Part shown: positions 1 to 11,379 of the stretch, in pieces
Layout of the letters: each line of letters begins with the position of its first letter
Position numbering within the stretch: position 1 is the first letter of the stretch
NCBI RefSeq assembly: GCF_029433335.1
Contig: NZ_JAQTHX010000001.1
Coordinates: forward strand, 496,001 to 560,000
From: Bifidobacterium sp. ESL0745
Lineage (GTDB): Bacteria; Actinomycetota; Actinomycetes; Actinomycetales; Bifidobacteriaceae
Length of the DNA stretch: 64,000 bases
Reading direction: 5' to 3'
Notes under the pieces: generated by a model
Database searches by the model: none
What the model saw: the letters and a program-made list of their open reading frames with translations, nothing else
Told to the model about the DNA's origin: nothing
Position numbers and translations under genes: made by a program

Positions 1-516
1 CCCGATTTGTTACTTGCGGATATGTCGCTTAACGACATGACCGGGGTCGAGGTTATCGAAAAGCTCAGAGTTGCGGACAATTTTGTGCCGGCGCTCGCGT
101 TGACCTCGTTTCCGTTGGAACGTTACGCACAGCAGGTCGCTGATGCCGGAGGACAGGGCATCGTTGCGAAACGGAGTCTGAAAGGGATAGCTCAGGCAGT
201 AATCGTGGTGCTTGCTGGTGGAACATGGAACAAAGATATTGAAGAAGTGTCGTTTCCGACGATTGGGCAATGTCGGGAAAGCAATCGGAACCCGCGAGTT
301 TCCTTGAAGTCATTATCGCAATCCGATAAAAGTGTGGCGCTTACTCCACGCGAACAGACGGTGATGGGTCTGTTTTCCCATGGCCTTACCAGTGGCGAAG
401 CGGCGGAACACATGGGCATCAGTGTCAATACCGTCAAGACCTTGGCCTCGAGAGTGTACGCCAAGCTGGGTGCCGTGAACCGCAGCGAGGCCGTGTCGAT
501 CTGGTTGAAGCGATGA
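1..516 (+). CDS. LuxR/NarL-type response regulator, 5' end outside window
   Basis: The frame is open from the first base, so the true start lies upstream and about 171 codons are visible. The fragment begins inside a receiver domain: the likely phospho-acceptor Asp is residue 7 (LLADMSL) and the conserved Lys follows in VAKRSL. A LuxR-type helix-turn-helix fills the C-terminus (LTPREQTVMGLFSHG, then NTVKTL), the usual layout of NarL-family two-component regulators that bind DNA after phosphorylation. The next gene on the same strand, 174 bp downstream, is a membrane sensor kinase, its likely partner. Target genes cannot be told from the window. Confidence 0.9.
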   Translation, partial: PDLLLADMSLNDMTGVEVIEKLRVADNFVPALALTSFPLERYAQQVADAGGQGIVAKRSLKGIAQAVIVVLAGGTWNKDIEEVSFPTIGQCRESNRNPRVSLKSLSQSDKSVALTPREQTVMGLFSHGLTSGEAAEHMGISVNTVKTLASRVYAKLGAVNRSEAVSIWLKR

Positions 517-690
517 GTTTCTAAAAACGGAATACACCCGTTTGGGTGACAAATCGATTGCTCAATAATAAAGAATGACAATATGAGGATTAGACATTGC
601 CGATTGGAGTTGTCGATATCTGTTTGAGAACACTCACATCGGCATTGGCGATGATATCAAGTGATTTAGGACGAACGTGACGAGGTAATC

Positions 691-2085
691 ATGGAAACGA
701 AACGAACAGATGAAACCACGCTGGCGGACGAATTGACGCCGTTGCATGGCGAGTTCACCAGTCAACGACGTTTTCTGGTGGTGGTTTCGCCGCTCTGCGT
801 GATGTATGCGGTTTCAGCGCTGCTATATAGACATTCCCGTTCTCAGATTGTCATGTGGTGCAACGTCGCCGCTTTGCTGTTGCTTGTTGTGATGTTGGTG
901 TGGTTCATGTCCCGAAAACCGTCCAAGAACGACTCACGAGGATCCGGAACCCCGCTTCATACGCCGCGATGGGTCGACTTGTTGTTGCGTTTGGCCGGCA
1001 GTGATGTGTGGTTCTTCGGCATGACCGTGGCGCTGCCGATCGTGTTGATTGTCGTTTCCGTATTGGCCGACCAGCTACAGGTAGGCGGCGCGTGGCTAGG
1101 GTGGGTTGATTCGGTGCTGGGTGCCGTTTACTTGATGTACCTGTTGGTACTGATATTTGCCGCCGGCTACCGTGCGATTGTCGTGCTGCTGACTGCAAAC
1201 CAGCGCGAATTGCAACATGCGCAACATGAAGCTGCCATCATGCGGCGGCAGAATGAATTGGCTAGCAAAACCCATGACACCGTCGCCAACAGGCTTTCCG
1301 ACATCGCGATGCTGGCCGAGCAATTCTGCGATGAGACTAGGGCTGCCGATAGTTCTATGGGCAATGTGATAGCTAACAACGTTGATGGGTCCAACGCCAA
1401 TAGTGGAGGCGCTGATGACGCTGAAAAAAGGGCTTGGCATCTGGTACACGATGTCGCCTTGCATTCATTGGATAATCTTCACGCTGTTATTGATTTGCTG
1501 GGAGTGCCTGAGACCAGTAAATCCGAGGCAGAGACCGCTGCATCTTCGGTGAATGAAAAGGTCATAGAGGGCCAAGTAAAGATAGCCCAATCTTCCGTGA
1601 CTACAGAAGCAAGAGGAAGCAAAGCAACAAAAAATAGTGCCAATGGAGGAGTCCCAGCGTCATTGGCGGATGAGCTAGGCCAAATGATCGAGCGTGGCGA
1701 AGCATCATTGCGGCGGCAAGGATTCAGCGGTCATACCGAAACGAAAAATCTTTCGTTACTACCGGTAAGAAGTGTTAAAAATGCGGAACAATACGACGAA
1801 TTACTGAGCCTAATCGGCGAAATCTACGCAAACATCGCTTATCACGCCGACAAACCACAACCATGGAAAATGAGTGTTACCTATCGTGATGGCACAATCA
1901 CGATCAAGCAAAGCAATACCGTCGCACCGCTTTACGACCAATCCATACGCAAGCGCATCCCCTCAGCCCGTGGCCTCAACCTGCATAAGCAAACTATTCA
2001 AGATCTAAACGGTACGCTGGAAACGCAAATGAATAAGGGGATGTGGAAGCTTACAGTTCACTTGCCAATTTCAAGTAACCAATAA
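691..2085 (+). CDS. Membrane sensor histidine kinase (divergent HATPase)
   Basis: 464 aa. About four membrane segments occupy the first 175 residues, then a dimerisation/phospho-acceptor helix with His near residue 195 (SKTHDTVANRL, HisKA_3-like). The C-terminal 95 residues look like a divergent HATPase domain: an N-box-like EIYANIAYHA and a G-box-like GLNLHKQTI, without a clear DxGxG. Two low-complexity stretches, rich in Ser, Asn, Ala and Glu, lie at about 215-245 and 270-325 between the helix and the ATPase domain. A GAGG ribosome site precedes the ATG. It follows the response regulator and is presumably its kinase; the signal sensed is unknown. The weak G-box makes reduced or phosphatase-only activity possible. 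Confidence 0.85.
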   Translation: METKRTDETTLADELTPLHGEFTSQRRFLVVVSPLCVMYAVSALLYRHSRSQIVMWCNVAALLLLVVMLVWFMSRKPSKNDSRGSGTPLHTPRWVDLLLRLAGSDVWFFGMTVALPIVLIVVSVLADQLQVGGAWLGWVDSVLGAVYLMYLLVLIFAAGYRAIVVLLTANQRELQHAQHEAAIMRRQNELASKTHDTVANRLSDIAMLAEQFCDETRAADSSMGNVIANNVDGSNANSGGADDAEKRAWHLVHDVALHSLDNLHAVIDLLGVPETSKSEAETAASSVNEKVIEGQVKIAQSSVTTEARGSKATKNSANGGVPASLADELGQMIERGEASLRRQGFSGHTETKNLSLLPVRSVKNAEQYDELLSLIGEIYANIAYHADKPQPWKMSVTYRDGTITIKQSNTVAPLYDQSIRKRIPSARGLNLHKQTIQDLNGTLETQMNKGMWKLTVHLPISSNQ

Positions 2086-2111
2086 TCCATATAGTTGGAA
2101 GGTCATAGATT

Positions 2112-2155
2112 ATTGGGTACATAAACCACTGAAGAACGAGGTTCATGTACCCAAT
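2112..2155. terminator. Bidirectional hairpin between sensor kinase and purD
   Basis: Arms ATTGGGTACAT (2112-2122) and ATGTACCCAAT (2145-2155) are exact inverted repeats, and AACC/GGTT can pair further inside. The hairpin sits between two convergent genes and is followed by ATTTT on the plus strand, fitting termination from both sides. Confidence 0.65.
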
Positions 2156-2167
2156 ATTTTCGATGGA

Positions 2168-3493
2168 TTATTTGTTGTCTGGAACGACGGCTTCCAAGGC
2201 CTTGGCACCGATGTCGTGACGGTAGAAGAAGCCGGTGGTGTCCAAGGCATTCAGGGTGTCGTAAATCTTGGATTGGGCGTCCTGAAGGGTCGGGGCGACG
2301 GTTTCGTAGACCAAGACGCGGCCGGAGGACGAGACCAGGCCAGTTGACGAGGTCGAATCGGTAGTCTTCTTTTCTACAGGGTTCTTCGCGTTTTTCACAC
2401 CGGCGTAATAGATATGGGAATCAGCGTCGGCTGGGATAGTCGGGACCGGGGTCCCCTTCTTCGGCTTGTCGGGATAGCCGTCGGCCGCCAGAACGACGCC
2501 AAGTCCGGTGGCGTCCGTGCGCCAGGTGAACGTCGGCTGTTCGTCGTTGAGGATTGCGTTGATGCCTTCGCCTAGGTCGCTGGTGAGCAACGGCAACACG
2601 ACCTCCGTCTCGGGGTCTCCGAAGCGGGCATTGAACTCGATGACTTTCGGGCCCTCGTCAGTGGCGATGAGACCGGCATAAAGGATGCCCGTGAATGGCA
2701 TGCCTTCTTCGGCCAACGCTTCAACGGTTGGGCGCACGATGGTGTTGATGGCCTGTTCGACCGTGTCATCGCTGATTTGCGGAACGGGGCTATAGGCTCC
2801 CATGCCACCAGTGTTGGGGCCTTTATCGTCGTCGTAGGCACGCTTGTGGTCCTGCGAAATCGGCATGGGCCAGAATTCGGTGCCGTTGACAAAGCTCATC
2901 AGCGAAAATTCCTGACCTTCGAGGAACTCCTCGATGACGACCTTGAGTCCGGCGTTGCCGAAACGACGCTCGAAGAAGATGTTTTCAAGAGCGCCAAGTG
3001 CCGTTTGCACATCGAGTGCGACGGTTACGCCTTTGCCGGCAGCAAGTCCGTCGGCCTTGATGACGATGGGTGCACCGTGTTTGGTAACGTACGCAGCGGC
3101 GGCTTCGTAGTCGGTGAAGCTACGGTAGGAAGCGGTCGGGATGGCATGACGGGCCATCAGTTGTTTTGCGAATTCCTTGGATCCTTCGACCTGCGCCGCG
3201 GCTCGGGTGGGGCCAAAGGCCTTGAGCCCGACTTCGTGGAAGTCATCGACGATACCATGTATCAGCGGAACTTCAGGACCGATCAGAGCCCAGTCGTAGC
3301 CGCTCGACTGCATGAATTCAATCAGCGCCGCATGGTTCGACGGATCGATATGCGTGGTGCGGATGCCGTCGAGTTCCATGCCCGGATTGCCGGGAGCCAC
3401 GGTGACTTCGTCGACGCTGGCGCCCTTGAGCAGAGTAGTGGCAATGGCGTGCTCGCGTGCTCCCGATCCGATGACCAAAATCTTCATACCCAT
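2168..3493 (-). CDS. purD: Phosphoribosylamine-glycine ligase (GAR synthetase)
   Basis: 441 aa. Catalyses the ATP-dependent joining of glycine to phosphoribosylamine, the second step of purine synthesis. The N-terminus carries the signature MKILVIGSGAREHAIA, and the ATP-grasp core shows IKADGLAAGKGV, GEGxNAIL-type and EFNARFGDPE motifs. The frame extends upstream, but the ATG at 3493 is preceded by AAAGGA at good spacing and gives the family N-terminus; the ATG two codons later is an alternative. Residues about 366-388 hold an extra Lys/Thr/Ser-rich segment (VEKKTTDSTSSTG) not expected in a compact PurD. It lies downstream of purM, separated by 251 bp. Confidence 0.95.
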   Translation of the reverse strand: MGMKILVIGSGAREHAIATTLLKGASVDEVTVAPGNPGMELDGIRTTHIDPSNHAALIEFMQSSGYDWALIGPEVPLIHGIVDDFHEVGLKAFGPTRAAAQVEGSKEFAKQLMARHAIPTASYRSFTDYEAAAAYVTKHGAPIVIKADGLAAGKGVTVALDVQTALGALENIFFERRFGNAGLKVVIEEFLEGQEFSLMSFVNGTEFWPMPISQDHKRAYDDDKGPNTGGMGAYSPVPQISDDTVEQAINTIVRPTVEALAEEGMPFTGILYAGLIATDEGPKVIEFNARFGDPETEVVLPLLTSDLGEGINAILNDEQPTFTWRTDATGLGVVLAADGYPDKPKKGTPVPTIPADADSHIYYAGVKNAKNPVEKKTTDSTSSTGLVSSSGRVLVYETVAPTLQDAQSKIYDTLNALDTTGFFYRHDIGAKALEAVVPDNK

Positions 3494-3707
3494 TTCATGT
3501 CCTTTCCGCAGTTTGTGCCGGTGGAGGTTTGTCGTTGAGTGTCCTCTTGATTCGTCCGCCGGAAGTTTTCCGATACCCATACCAAGTATAGGTGAACGAT
3601 TCCAGGTACAGGCACTGTTGCCTGCTGAAACCTTTCATTTGCCAAGTCCTGATGAACGGTTTGCAACATGATTACCAGTTTGTGCCGGAAACCATTCGTT
3701 GGTGGCC

Positions 3708-3736
3708 GCTGAATGAACGGTTTCCGGACATTCAGC
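3708..3736. terminator. Inverted repeat just after purM
   Basis: GCTGAATG (3708-3715) and CATTCAGC (3729-3736) form an 8-bp hairpin immediately beyond the purM stop codon in the minus direction. No T-tract follows, so a terminator is only one possibility; it could also be an mRNA-processing or stabilising structure between purM and purD. ATGAACGGTTT also occurs twice nearby (about 3652 and 3713). Confidence 0.35.
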
Positions 3737-3744
3737 TTGCCTCA

Positions 3745-4782
3745 TCAGACGAACAAGACCCGTCCCTGTTGCGAATCCGGAACGATTGAGCCGATGGTGT
3801 GGCCGGTTTCGCCCACTGATTCGAGGGTTTTGAGTGCCTGATCCACGTTTGCCGGATCGACGGCCAAAACCATGCCGATGCCCATATTGAAGACGTTGAA
3901 CATCTCTTGATGATCAATGCCGCCGGCACGTTCGATAATGTCGAAAATCGGCGGAATGCTCCATGTGCCGATTTTGATTGATGCAGCGAGTCCTGCCGGG
4001 ATCATGCGGGGAATGTTTTCGATGAACCCGCCGCCGGTGATGTGCGCGACGCCCTTGATCAGTCCGGTGGTGAAAAGCGGCTTGAGTGCCTTGACGTAGA
4101 TTTTCGTCGGGGTAAGCAGCACATCGCCCAAGGTAGCATCGCCGAGTTCGTCAAGTTTCGTGTCGACGCTGTACCCGGCTTCATTGAACAGAGCTTCGCG
4201 TACCAGCGAAAATCCGTTGGAATGAAGCCCAGATGATTCCAGTCCGATTAGCGTGTCACCTTCGCGGATGCCCGAACCGTCCACAATCGCGGACTTTTCG
4301 GCCACGCCGACCGCGAACCCGGCCAGATCGTATTCGTCGGTCGCATACATGCCCGGCATCTCCGCCGTTTCACCGCCGATGAGCGCCGATTCGGCTTGAA
4401 CGCAACCATCGGCCACGCCGGAGACGACCTGTTCCAGAAGGGCGGGGTCGTTCTTGCCGCAGGCGATGTAGTCGAGGAAAAAGAGCGGTTGTGCACCCTG
4501 GGCGGCGATATCGTTGACACACATCGCCACACAGTCGACGCCGATGGTGTTGTGCTTGCCAGCCATTTTGGCGACCACGAGCTTGGTGCCCACGCCGTCG
4601 GTGCCGGAGACCAGCATCGGTTCCTTATAGCCGAGGCTCGCCAGGTCAAAAAGCCCACCGAATCCGCCGATGCCGCCGACAACACCGGGTCGGTTGGTTC
4701 GTGCGACGTGCGACTTGATGCGGCGAACGACCTCGTAACCGGCCTCGACGCTGACTCCCGCTTGTTCGTATGCTTGAGGCAT
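3745..4782 (-). CDS. purM: Phosphoribosylformylglycinamidine cyclo-ligase (AIR synthetase)
   Basis: 345 aa. Closes the imidazole ring of AIR using ATP, the step after PurL. The N-terminus reads [19 protein letters not shown] and is followed by the family motif GTDGVGTK and by [11 protein letters not shown]. Start chosen at the ATG at 4782: it lies one base after the purF stop codon and has GGGAGGG about six bases upstream, inside the end of purF, indicating translational coupling. A longer open frame to 4848 would overlap purF and lacks a ribosome site. Full family length, no anomalies. Confidence 0.97.
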   Translation of the reverse strand: MPQAYEQAGVSVEAGYEVVRRIKSHVARTNRPGVVGGIGGFGGLFDLASLGYKEPMLVSGTDGVGTKLVVAKMAGKHNTIGVDCVAMCVNDIAAQGAQPLFFLDYIACGKNDPALLEQVVSGVADGCVQAESALIGGETAEMPGMYATDEYDLAGFAVGVAEKSAIVDGSGIREGDTLIGLESSGLHSNGFSLVREALFNEAGYSVDTKLDELGDATLGDVLLTPTKIYVKALKPLFTTGLIKGVAHITGGGFIENIPRMIPAGLAASIKIGTWSIPPIFDIIERAGGIDHQEMFNVFNMGIGMVLAVDPANVDQALKTLESVGETGHTIGSIVPDSQQGRVLFV

Positions 4783-4783
4783 G

Positions 4784-6349
4784 CTATGCCCTCCCTGTGG
4801 TGGTGTTGATGGTATTCGTGGCGTTTGCTCCGGTGACGCCGTGTGCATTCGATTCGATGCTGTGGTACTCGTTGTCCACGTACTGGCTTTCGTATTTGGC
4901 GAAATGCGGCAGGCGTTCGCGTTCTTCGGGTTTCAACGAAGCGAGGAATTCGTCTTCGTAATCATCCAGAGCGGTGGGGTAGTCGCCATTGAAATAGGCG
5001 ACGCACAGACCACTGTATGGTGCGTCGGCGTTGAGGCCAATGGATTCAATAAGGCCGTCAAGGCTCAGGAATTGCAGGGAATCCGCACCGATGTACTTGC
5101 GGATTCCCTCGACGCTCATGCGTGCGGCGATCAGTTCGCGGGTGGTGGAGATGTCGATGCCGTAGAAGCAAGGGTATTTCAGCGGCGGCGAGCTGATGCG
5201 CATGTGCACTTCCGCTGCTCCCGCTTCGCGCAGGAGCTGAACGATGCGTTTGGAAGTGGTGCCGCGCACGATGGAATCGTCGATGACGATGACCCGTTTG
5301 TCTTTGACCACGCCGCGGACCGCCGAAAGCTTCATCCGCACACCTTGTTCGCGCAGTTCCTGAGTGGGCTGGATGAAGGTGCGGGCGACGTATTGGTTCT
5401 TGATAAGTCCCATCTCATTGGGCAGGCCACTGGCCTCGGCATAGCCGGAAGCCGCGGAAAGAGAGGAATTCGGCACCCCGATAACCATGTCGGCGTCGAC
5501 CGGCGCTTCTTTGGCAAGGCGCGCGCCCATACGTTTGCGGGCGGAATGGACGTTGACACCGTAGATATTGGAGTCGGGGCGGGCGAAATAGATGAATTCC
5601 ATGGAGCAGATCGCCAGTTGGGTTTTGTCGGTATAGGTCAGAATCTGATAGCCGCTGTCGTTCACGACTACGATTTCACCAGGCTTGATGTCGCGAACCA
5701 GCTCAGCGCCCACGGTATCGAGCGCGCAGGTCTCGCTGGCGAGCACATAGGCTCCGTTGCTCATGCGTCCGAGTGAAAGCGGGCGGAAACCGTTCGGGTC
5801 GAGTGCGCCGATCATCGCATTTTTGGTCATCAGCAGGTAGGCGAACCCACCGTGGACGATATTCAGCGCTTCCTTGAGTTTTTCGATGAATGTTGGCTTG
5901 TTCGATCGGCGAATCAGGTGCATGAGCACTTCGGTATCCGAGTTCGAATGGAAAATGGCACCTTCGTCCTCGAGTTTGGCGCGTAGTGCGATGCAGTTGG
6001 TGAGATTGCCGTTGTGGGCCAGCGCTATGTCGCCGTCGTGGAAGGAGAAGATGAACGGCTGGATGTTGTCGATGCCGCTGGAACCGCTGGTGGCATAGCG
6101 AACGTGGCCGATGGCCCGGTCGCCGGTGAGCCGTTCGATTTCGTGCTCGTCGTGGAACACTTCGGTCAACAGTCCCAGCCCGCGATGGCCGATAAGCCTG
6201 CCGTGGTCGTTGGAGACCATGCCGGCGCCTTCCTGCCCGCGGTGCTGGAGGGCGTGCAGGCCGAAATAAGTCAGGCGCGAGGCGTCGGGATGGCCCCAGA
6301 CGCCGAACAGGCCGCATTCCTCGTGAATGTTTTCCAGTTCGAATGACAT
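4784..6349 (-). CDS. purF: Amidophosphoribosyltransferase
   Basis: 521 aa. Performs the committed first step of purine synthesis, making phosphoribosylamine from PRPP and glutamine. Like Bacillus PurF, it has a short leader before the catalytic Cys ([16 protein letters not shown], Cys12), which is normally exposed by propeptide cleavage. The glutaminase half shows GHVRYATSG and LAHNGNLTN; the PRTase half shows [15 protein letters not shown]. It starts one base after the purL stop and ends one base before the purM start, so the three genes are read as one coupled unit. The 3' end beyond the PRTase domain carries a short Asn/Thr-rich tail. Confidence 0.97.
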   Translation of the reverse strand: MSFELENIHEECGLFGVWGHPDASRLTYFGLHALQHRGQEGAGMVSNDHGRLIGHRGLGLLTEVFHDEHEIERLTGDRAIGHVRYATSGSSGIDNIQPFIFSFHDGDIALAHNGNLTNCIALRAKLEDEGAIFHSNSDTEVLMHLIRRSNKPTFIEKLKEALNIVHGGFAYLLMTKNAMIGALDPNGFRPLSLGRMSNGAYVLASETCALDTVGAELVRDIKPGEIVVVNDSGYQILTYTDKTQLAICSMEFIYFARPDSNIYGVNVHSARKRMGARLAKEAPVDADMVIGVPNSSLSAASGYAEASGLPNEMGLIKNQYVARTFIQPTQELREQGVRMKLSAVRGVVKDKRVIVIDDSIVRGTTSKRIVQLLREAGAAEVHMRISSPPLKYPCFYGIDISTTRELIAARMSVEGIRKYIGADSLQFLSLDGLIESIGLNADAPYSGLCVAYFNGDYPTALDDYEDEFLASLKPEERERLPHFAKYESQYVDNEYHSIESNAHGVTGANATNTINTTTGRA

Positions 6350-6350
6350 C

Positions 6351-9300
6351 TCAGGCCTCGCTTTCGTCGGTCGGGTTGGCAGGATCGGTCAGGTTGGCGA
6401 TGCCGTTAAGGTAGGCGGTTTCGGTTGTCTCGTCTTGTTTTGTCGTTTTGCCGGTGAAATACCGAACTCCCGCTTCGAAAATCGGCTGGAACTCGCGGCC
6501 CGGAACGTTCAAATACAGTCCGTTGCCGCGGCGTTCGGAATGTCCCATTTTCCCAAGTATGCGGCCGTCCGGGCTGGTCAGCGCTTCGACGGCGGCCATG
6601 GACCCATTGGGATTGTCAGCCAGGTCCATACTGGCGTTGCCGTTCTCATCCACGTACTGTGCAGCGATCTGTCCATTGCTCGCAAGCTGCCCGATTTGCT
6701 CTGTCGTGGCCACGAACCGGCCTTCGCCGTGTGAAATCGGAATGGTGTAGATATCACCAACATCGCTACCGGCCATCCAAGGCGAAAGGTCGCTGGAGAT
6801 GCGGGTGCGCACCAAGCGGCTTTGATGCCGTCCGATGGTGTTGAACGTCAGCGTCGGCTGATTCTCGCTCGGCTCGACGATGTCGCCGTAGGGCACGAGG
6901 CCGAGTTTGATGAGTGCCTGGAAACCGTTGCAGATGCCGAGCATCAATCCGTCGCGGTTGTTCAGCAGGTCACGCACGGCATCGGCCACGGCAGGGGCCC
7001 GGAAAAACGCGGTAATGAATTTCGCTGATCCGTCCGGTTCATCCCCACCTGAGAAACCGCCGGGAATCATCACGATCTGGCTGGCCCTGATCTCCTCGGC
7101 CAATTGGCGCGAGGATTGTGCCACGGCATCGGGGGAGAGATTGTTGACGATAAGTGTTTTTGGATCGGCGCCGGCCGCCGCGAACGCAGCCGCAGCATCA
7201 TACTCGCAGTTGTTACCGGGGAATACGGGAATCAGCACACGTGGTTTGGCCTTGATCGGGTTGCCGATGTAGAAAGCCTGCCGACCATTGCGATAGCTGA
7301 TGGTCTCCGCGTCCATTCCATTTTTGGCGGAAAGCCTTGTAGAAGAGCCGTTTGAGGCTGTTTGGAAGGTTTCTGCTCTGATGTCCCCGTCTTCGGTGTT
7401 CTCGCTGCGATAGGGGAATATCTCTTCCATCGCCGATTCCCAGACATCCTGAGCTTCACCGAGATCGATGGTCTCACCGGCTGCAGCGAATTCGTAGGTA
7501 GCAGTGGTCGTGCCGATAATTTCGACGTCGAGCTGTCCATCACTTTCCGGTACTTCGGCACTTTCGGCCAGTTCCACGATAAAGGAACCGTACGCAGGCT
7601 TGAACAAGGCATCAAGGTTGATGTCGTTGTTCAGCCTGACACCGAACTGATTGCCTAAAGTCATCTTGAACAAGGCTTCGGCAGTGGCGCCGTACCCGGG
7701 TGTCGAAATCGCGAGAGCTTCGTTGGCGGCGGTCAGTTGTTCAACGGTCGCTATGACGTCGAGCAAATCGTCAGGATTCGGGATAAGCCGGTAGGCGCTT
7801 GCGGAAGCAATATCGTTTCCGGGGATGGGAGCGTTCCCCGCCCTGCTTGTGGAGGTATCTTCGTTCCGTCTTGCGGAATCTCGCCCATTCCGATCCGTGG
7901 AGACCTGCCCACTTTGGTTTTGGGAATCACCGTCGTACCCATATCGCTTTGGTGTAATACGAATGATACGATGTCCGAAACCTTTGAATTCCGGCGATAC
8001 CGTACGCGCCGTGTCTCCGATCGACACGGCAAAGGAAATCAGCGTAGGCGGCACGTCCATCTCTTTGCCATCCTGCTCGAAGCTGCCGCTCATCGAGTCC
8101 TTGCCGCCGATGGCCCCGACCTTCAAGTCAAGCTGGGCACTCAGTGCGCCGAGCAATGCGGCGGTGGGTTTGCCCCAGCGTTCGGGGTCCTGATGAAGCT
8201 TGCCGAAATACTCCTGGAAACTCAGATAGGCGTTCTCTCTGGTGAAGCCGGTCCCGACGAGCTTGCACACCGATTCGACCACGGACAGGTAGGCTCCCGC
8301 GAACTGGTTGCGTTCCGTGATATACGGGTTGAAGCCCCAAGCCATGGCGCTCGCCGTGTGGGTCAGTCCGCCGGGAACCGGCAGTTTGGCAACCATGGCC
8401 TGACTCGGCGTGAGCTGTTCGCGTCCGCCGAACGGCATGAGCACCGTGCCTGCGCCGATAGTGGAATCGAAGCGTTCGGCAAGGCCCTTGTTGCCGGCGA
8501 TGTTGATATCGCTGACCAATGATGTCAAGCGCTGCTTGAAATCGCCGGATTTCCAAGCTTTTGGAACCGTATAATCTTTAGCCTGCACCACACGGACGTT
8601 CTGATGTTTGGCCGCACCGTTGGAGGCGAGGAACTCGCGGGAAAGGTCGACGATGCGTTTGCCGCGCCAATCCATGACCATGCGTGGCTCTTCAGTGACG
8701 GTGGCGATGACCGTGGCCTCAAGGTTTTCCTCATGTGCGTAGCGTAGGAATTTGTCTACGTCCTCGGCCGCCACGTCGACGGCCATGCGTTCCTGCGACT
8801 CGGAAATGGCCAGTTCCGTGCCGTCTAAGCCTTCGTATTTCTTGGGGACTTTGTCAAGGTCGATCTGCAAACCGTCGGCGATTTCGCCGGTCGCCACGGA
8901 AACACCGCCGGCGCCGAAATCATTGCAGCGCTTGATGAGCACGCTGGCATCACGTCGGCGGAAGAGCCGTTGCAGCTTGCGTTCGACGGTCGCGTTGCCC
9001 TTCTGTACCTCGGCACCAGATTCCACCAAGCTGTCGGTGTCCTGCGCCTTGGAAGCGCCCGTCGCCCCGCCGATGCCGTCGCGTCCGGTACGTCCGCCGA
9101 GCAGGATGATCTTGTCACCGGGTGCTGGAGTTTCGCGACGTACGTTTTTCGCCGGTGCCGCGCCGACGACGGCCCCGACTTCCATGCGTTTGGCGACATA
9201 TCCGGGATGATAGATTTCATCAACTTGTCCGGTCGCAAGCCCGATTTGGTTGCCGTATGAGGAGTAGCCCTGTGCAGCGGTGGTAACGAGTTTGCGTTGT

Positions 9301-10427
9301 GGCAGCTTGCCTTCCAGCGTCTGCGAAACGGGAACGCGCGGGTCTCCGGCTCCGGTGACGCGCATGGCCTGATAGACGTAGGCGCGCCCGCTTAGCGGGT
9401 CTCGGATGCAGCCGCCGATGCAGGTGGCGGCCCCGCCGAACGGTTCTATCTCCGTGGGATGGTTGTGGGTCTCGTTTTTGAAGAGAAAGAGCCAATCTTG
9501 GAGCTCGCCGTCGACGTCGACCTTGATTTTGACAGTGCAGGCATTGATTTCTTCGGACTTGTCGAGTCCGCTCAGTTCGCCCTTGGCTTCGAGTTCCTTG
9601 GCGCCGATGGTGCCCATGTCCATAAGTGTCACCGGTTTGTTGGTGCGGCCCAAGTCCTGACGGACTTTCAGATAACGCTCGAACGCAGTTTTGACCACAT
9701 CATCGTCGATATTGACTTGTGTCAGCTCGGTGCCGAAGGTGGTGTGACGGCAGTGGTCGGACCAATAGGTGTCGATGACCTTGATTTCCGTGATGGTCGG
9801 TTCGCGGTGTTCGCCGCGGAAATAGGCCTGGCAGCACCGCGCGTCACCCAAATCCATCGCCAACCCGCGCCGGTCGATAAAACGCTGCAATCCGGCGTCG
9901 TCAAGTTCGTTGAACCCGTCGATCACTTCGACGTCGTCCGGAACTTTGACCTCGGTTTCCAAGGTCTTGTGGATCTCAAGGCCGGTTTCGTGCGCGTCGA
10001 CAGGGTTGATGACATAGCGTTTGATGGCTGCGACATCTTCAGGCGAAAGCTCGCCGTATAACGCATAGATTTTCGCCGTGCGAACGTCCGGACGTGTTCC
10101 TTGGCCGAGCAACTGGATGCACTGGCTTGCCGATTCTGCCCGCTGGTCGAATTGTCCCGGCAGATATTCCACCGCGAAAACCTGCGCACCTTGCAAATCG
10201 GGCAGATTCCGATTCGCCGTATCGACAGGAGGCTCGCTGAAAACCGTGGGAATGGCCGCTTTAAAAAGCCGGGCTTCCAAGCCCTGTGCATCGTATCGGT
10301 TGATGATACGCATGTGATCGAGTCCGGTAAGTCCGAGTACATCCCGCAACTCGTTGGCGAGGTTGGAGGCCTCGACGTCAAAGCCGGGTTTCTTTTCTAC
10401 ATACACACGAAAAACTGTTGAAAGCAC
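6351..10427 (-). CDS. purL: Phosphoribosylformylglycinamidine synthase, single-chain form
   Basis: 1358 aa. Converts FGAR and glutamine to FGAM. The chain fuses the N-terminal domain, two AIR-synthase-like halves ([30 protein letters not shown]) and a C-terminal glutaminase ([18 protein letters not shown] start, GICNGFQAL with the Cys nucleophile, HGEGRF). GTG start at 10427 with AAGGA seven bases upstream. Two low-complexity inserts stand out: about residues 827-879 (Ser/Asn/Arg-rich) and about 1009-1039, just before the glutaminase domain. First gene of the purL-purF-purM run. Function is certain; the inserts are unusual. Confidence 0.96.
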   Translation of the reverse strand: MLSTVFRVYVEKKPGFDVEASNLANELRDVLGLTGLDHMRIINRYDAQGLEARLFKAAIPTVFSEPPVDTANRNLPDLQGAQVFAVEYLPGQFDQRAESASQCIQLLGQGTRPDVRTAKIYALYGELSPEDVAAIKRYVINPVDAHETGLEIHKTLETEVKVPDDVEVIDGFNELDDAGLQRFIDRRGLAMDLGDARCCQAYFRGEHREPTITEIKVIDTYWSDHCRHTTFGTELTQVNIDDDVVKTAFERYLKVRQDLGRTNKPVTLMDMGTIGAKELEAKGELSGLDKSEEINACTVKIKVDVDGELQDWLFLFKNETHNHPTEIEPFGGAATCIGGCIRDPLSGRAYVYQAMRVTGAGDPRVPVSQTLEGKLPQRKLVTTAAQGYSSYGNQIGLATGQVDEIYHPGYVAKRMEVGAVVGAAPAKNVRRETPAPGDKIILLGGRTGRDGIGGATGASKAQDTDSLVESGAEVQKGNATVERKLQRLFRRRDASVLIKRCNDFGAGGVSVATGEIADGLQIDLDKVPKKYEGLDGTELAISESQERMAVDVAAEDVDKFLRYAHEENLEATVIATVTEEPRMVMDWRGKRIVDLSREFLASNGAAKHQNVRVVQAKDYTVPKAWKSGDFKQRLTSLVSDINIAGNKGLAERFDSTIGAGTVLMPFGGREQLTPSQAMVAKLPVPGGLTHTASAMAWGFNPYITERNQFAGAYLSVVESVCKLVGTGFTRENAYLSFQEYFGKLHQDPERWGKPTAALLGALSAQLDLKVGAIGGKDSMSGSFEQDGKEMDVPPTLISFAVSIGDTARTVSPEFKGFGHRIIRITPKRYGYDGDSQNQSGQVSTDRNGRDSARRNEDTSTSRAGNAPIPGNDIASASAYRLIPNPDDLLDVIATVEQLTAANEALAISTPGYGATAEALFKMTLGNQFGVRLNNDINLDALFKPAYGSFIVELAESAEVPESDGQLDVEIIGTTTATYEFAAAGETIDLGEAQDVWESAMEEIFPYRSENTEDGDIRAETFQTASNGSSTRLSAKNGMDAETISYRNGRQAFYIGNPIKAKPRVLIPVFPGNNCEYDAAAAFAAAGADPKTLIVNNLSPDAVAQSSRQLAEEIRASQIVMIPGGFSGGDEPDGSAKFITAFFRAPAVADAVRDLLNNRDGLMLGICNGFQALIKLGLVPYGDIVEPSENQPTLTFNTIGRHQSRLVRTRISSDLSPWMAGSDVGDIYTIPISHGEGRFVATTEQIGQLASNGQIAAQYVDENGNASMDLADNPNGSMAAVEALTSPDGRILGKMGHSERRGNGLYLNVPGREFQPIFEAGVRYFTGKTTKQDETTETAYLNGIANLTDPANPTDESEA

Positions 10428-10519
10428 TGATATTCCTTAGCACTACTGATCAAGAAGGGTGAAGTTATAAAGTCGGAAGGCACAACGTGCTGATTAAAGG
10501 CAAGGCCTGCAGGCGACAG

Positions 10520-10558
10520 CCAAAAACGCTCGCATACCTATGAGAAGGTATGCGAGCG
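10520..10558 (-). terminator. Rho-independent terminator of purC
   Basis: CGCTCGCATACCT (10527-10539) pairs perfectly with AGGTATGCGAGCG (10546-10558), with a six-base loop. On the minus strand the stem is followed by TTTTTG. It lies five bases past the purC stop and about 90 bp before purL, so purC transcription should mostly end here. Confidence 0.88.
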
Positions 10559-10563
10559 ATATG

Positions 10564-11313
10564 TCATTCGATCTTGACGCCTCGGCGATTGGCCAGGTCA
10601 AGCAGTCGTTTGTAGATTTCCTCGTAGGCGGGGATGATGTCACCAAGGTTTCGCCGGAAAAGGTCCTTGTCGAGATGTTCGACTTTGCCGGAACCATCTT
10701 TCATATCCCAGAGTCGGCAGGTGTCTGGCGTGATTTCGTCGGCCAGGACGATTTCACCGTCCTTGTTCTTGCCTTCCTCGATTTTGAAATCGACCAGTTT
10801 CACGTCGATGTCGCGGAAGATCTTGGTGAGCTTTTCGTTGATGTCGCGGGTCTGCCGTGAAACCTCAGCCATATCTTCGTCTGTTGCCAGACCGAGTGCC
10901 ACGATGCCGTCGACGTTGATGAACGGGTCGTGCAGTTCGTCGGACTTGAAGCAGAATTCGAGGATCGGGCGCTTGAGTTCGGTGCCTTCTTCAATGCCGT
11001 AACGCTTGGCGAAGGAGCCTGCAGCGGTGTTGCGCATGATGATTTCAAGCGGGAACATCGTGATTTTCTCGTTGAGCTGCTCGGTGTCGGAAACGCGGCG
11101 GATGAAATCCGTCTCGACGCCCTCGGCCTCCAAGAGCCGGAAGAGCACCGTGGTGATGCGGTTGTTGAGGCTTCCTTTTCCTTGAATCTGGGCTTTTTTC
11201 GCGCCGTCGCCGGCGGTGGCCTGATTCATATATTCGACCCAGAGTACATTCGGGTCATCCGTTGAATAGAGTTTCTTGGCCTTGCCCTTGTAGAGCATAT
11301 CCAGTTTCTCCAT
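10564..11313 (-). CDS. purC: Phosphoribosylaminoimidazole-succinocarboxamide synthase
   Basis: 249 aa. Joins aspartate to CAIR using ATP. Family signatures are visible: [16 protein letters not shown] at the N-terminus, [30 protein letters not shown] and [22 protein letters not shown]. Start chosen at the ATG at 11313, preceded by GGGAAGGG six bases upstream; the frame continues to 11430 but that extension is non-conserved. It lies upstream of purL on the same strand but has its own terminator, so it seems to be a separate transcript from purL-F-M-D. Confidence 0.96.
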   Translation of the reverse strand: MEKLDMLYKGKAKKLYSTDDPNVLWVEYMNQATAGDGAKKAQIQGKGSLNNRITTVLFRLLEAEGVETDFIRRVSDTEQLNEKITMFPLEIIMRNTAAGSFAKRYGIEEGTELKRPILEFCFKSDELHDPFINVDGIVALGLATDEDMAEVSRQTRDINEKLTKIFRDIDVKLVDFKIEEGKNKDGEIVLADEITPDTCRLWDMKDGSGKVEHLDKDLFRRNLGDIIPAYEEIYKRLLDLANRRGVKIE

Positions 11314-11370
11314 GATTCGCCCTTCCCGTAGAGTAACGAGATTGATTGAATGAGGTGAACTTACAACAAA

Positions 11371-11379
11371 AATATACCA
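11371..11379 (-). promoter_or_regulatory. Possible extended -10 promoter of purC
   Basis: On the minus strand the sequence reads TGGTATATT, an extended -10 type element about 58 bases before the purC ATG. No convincing -35 box was seen, as often for extended -10 promoters. Assigned by eye only. Confidence 0.35.

Noticed and set aside
3494..3580. N-terminal extension of purD
   Set aside because: Not conserved in PurD; the ATG at 3493 has a ribosome site and gives the family start.
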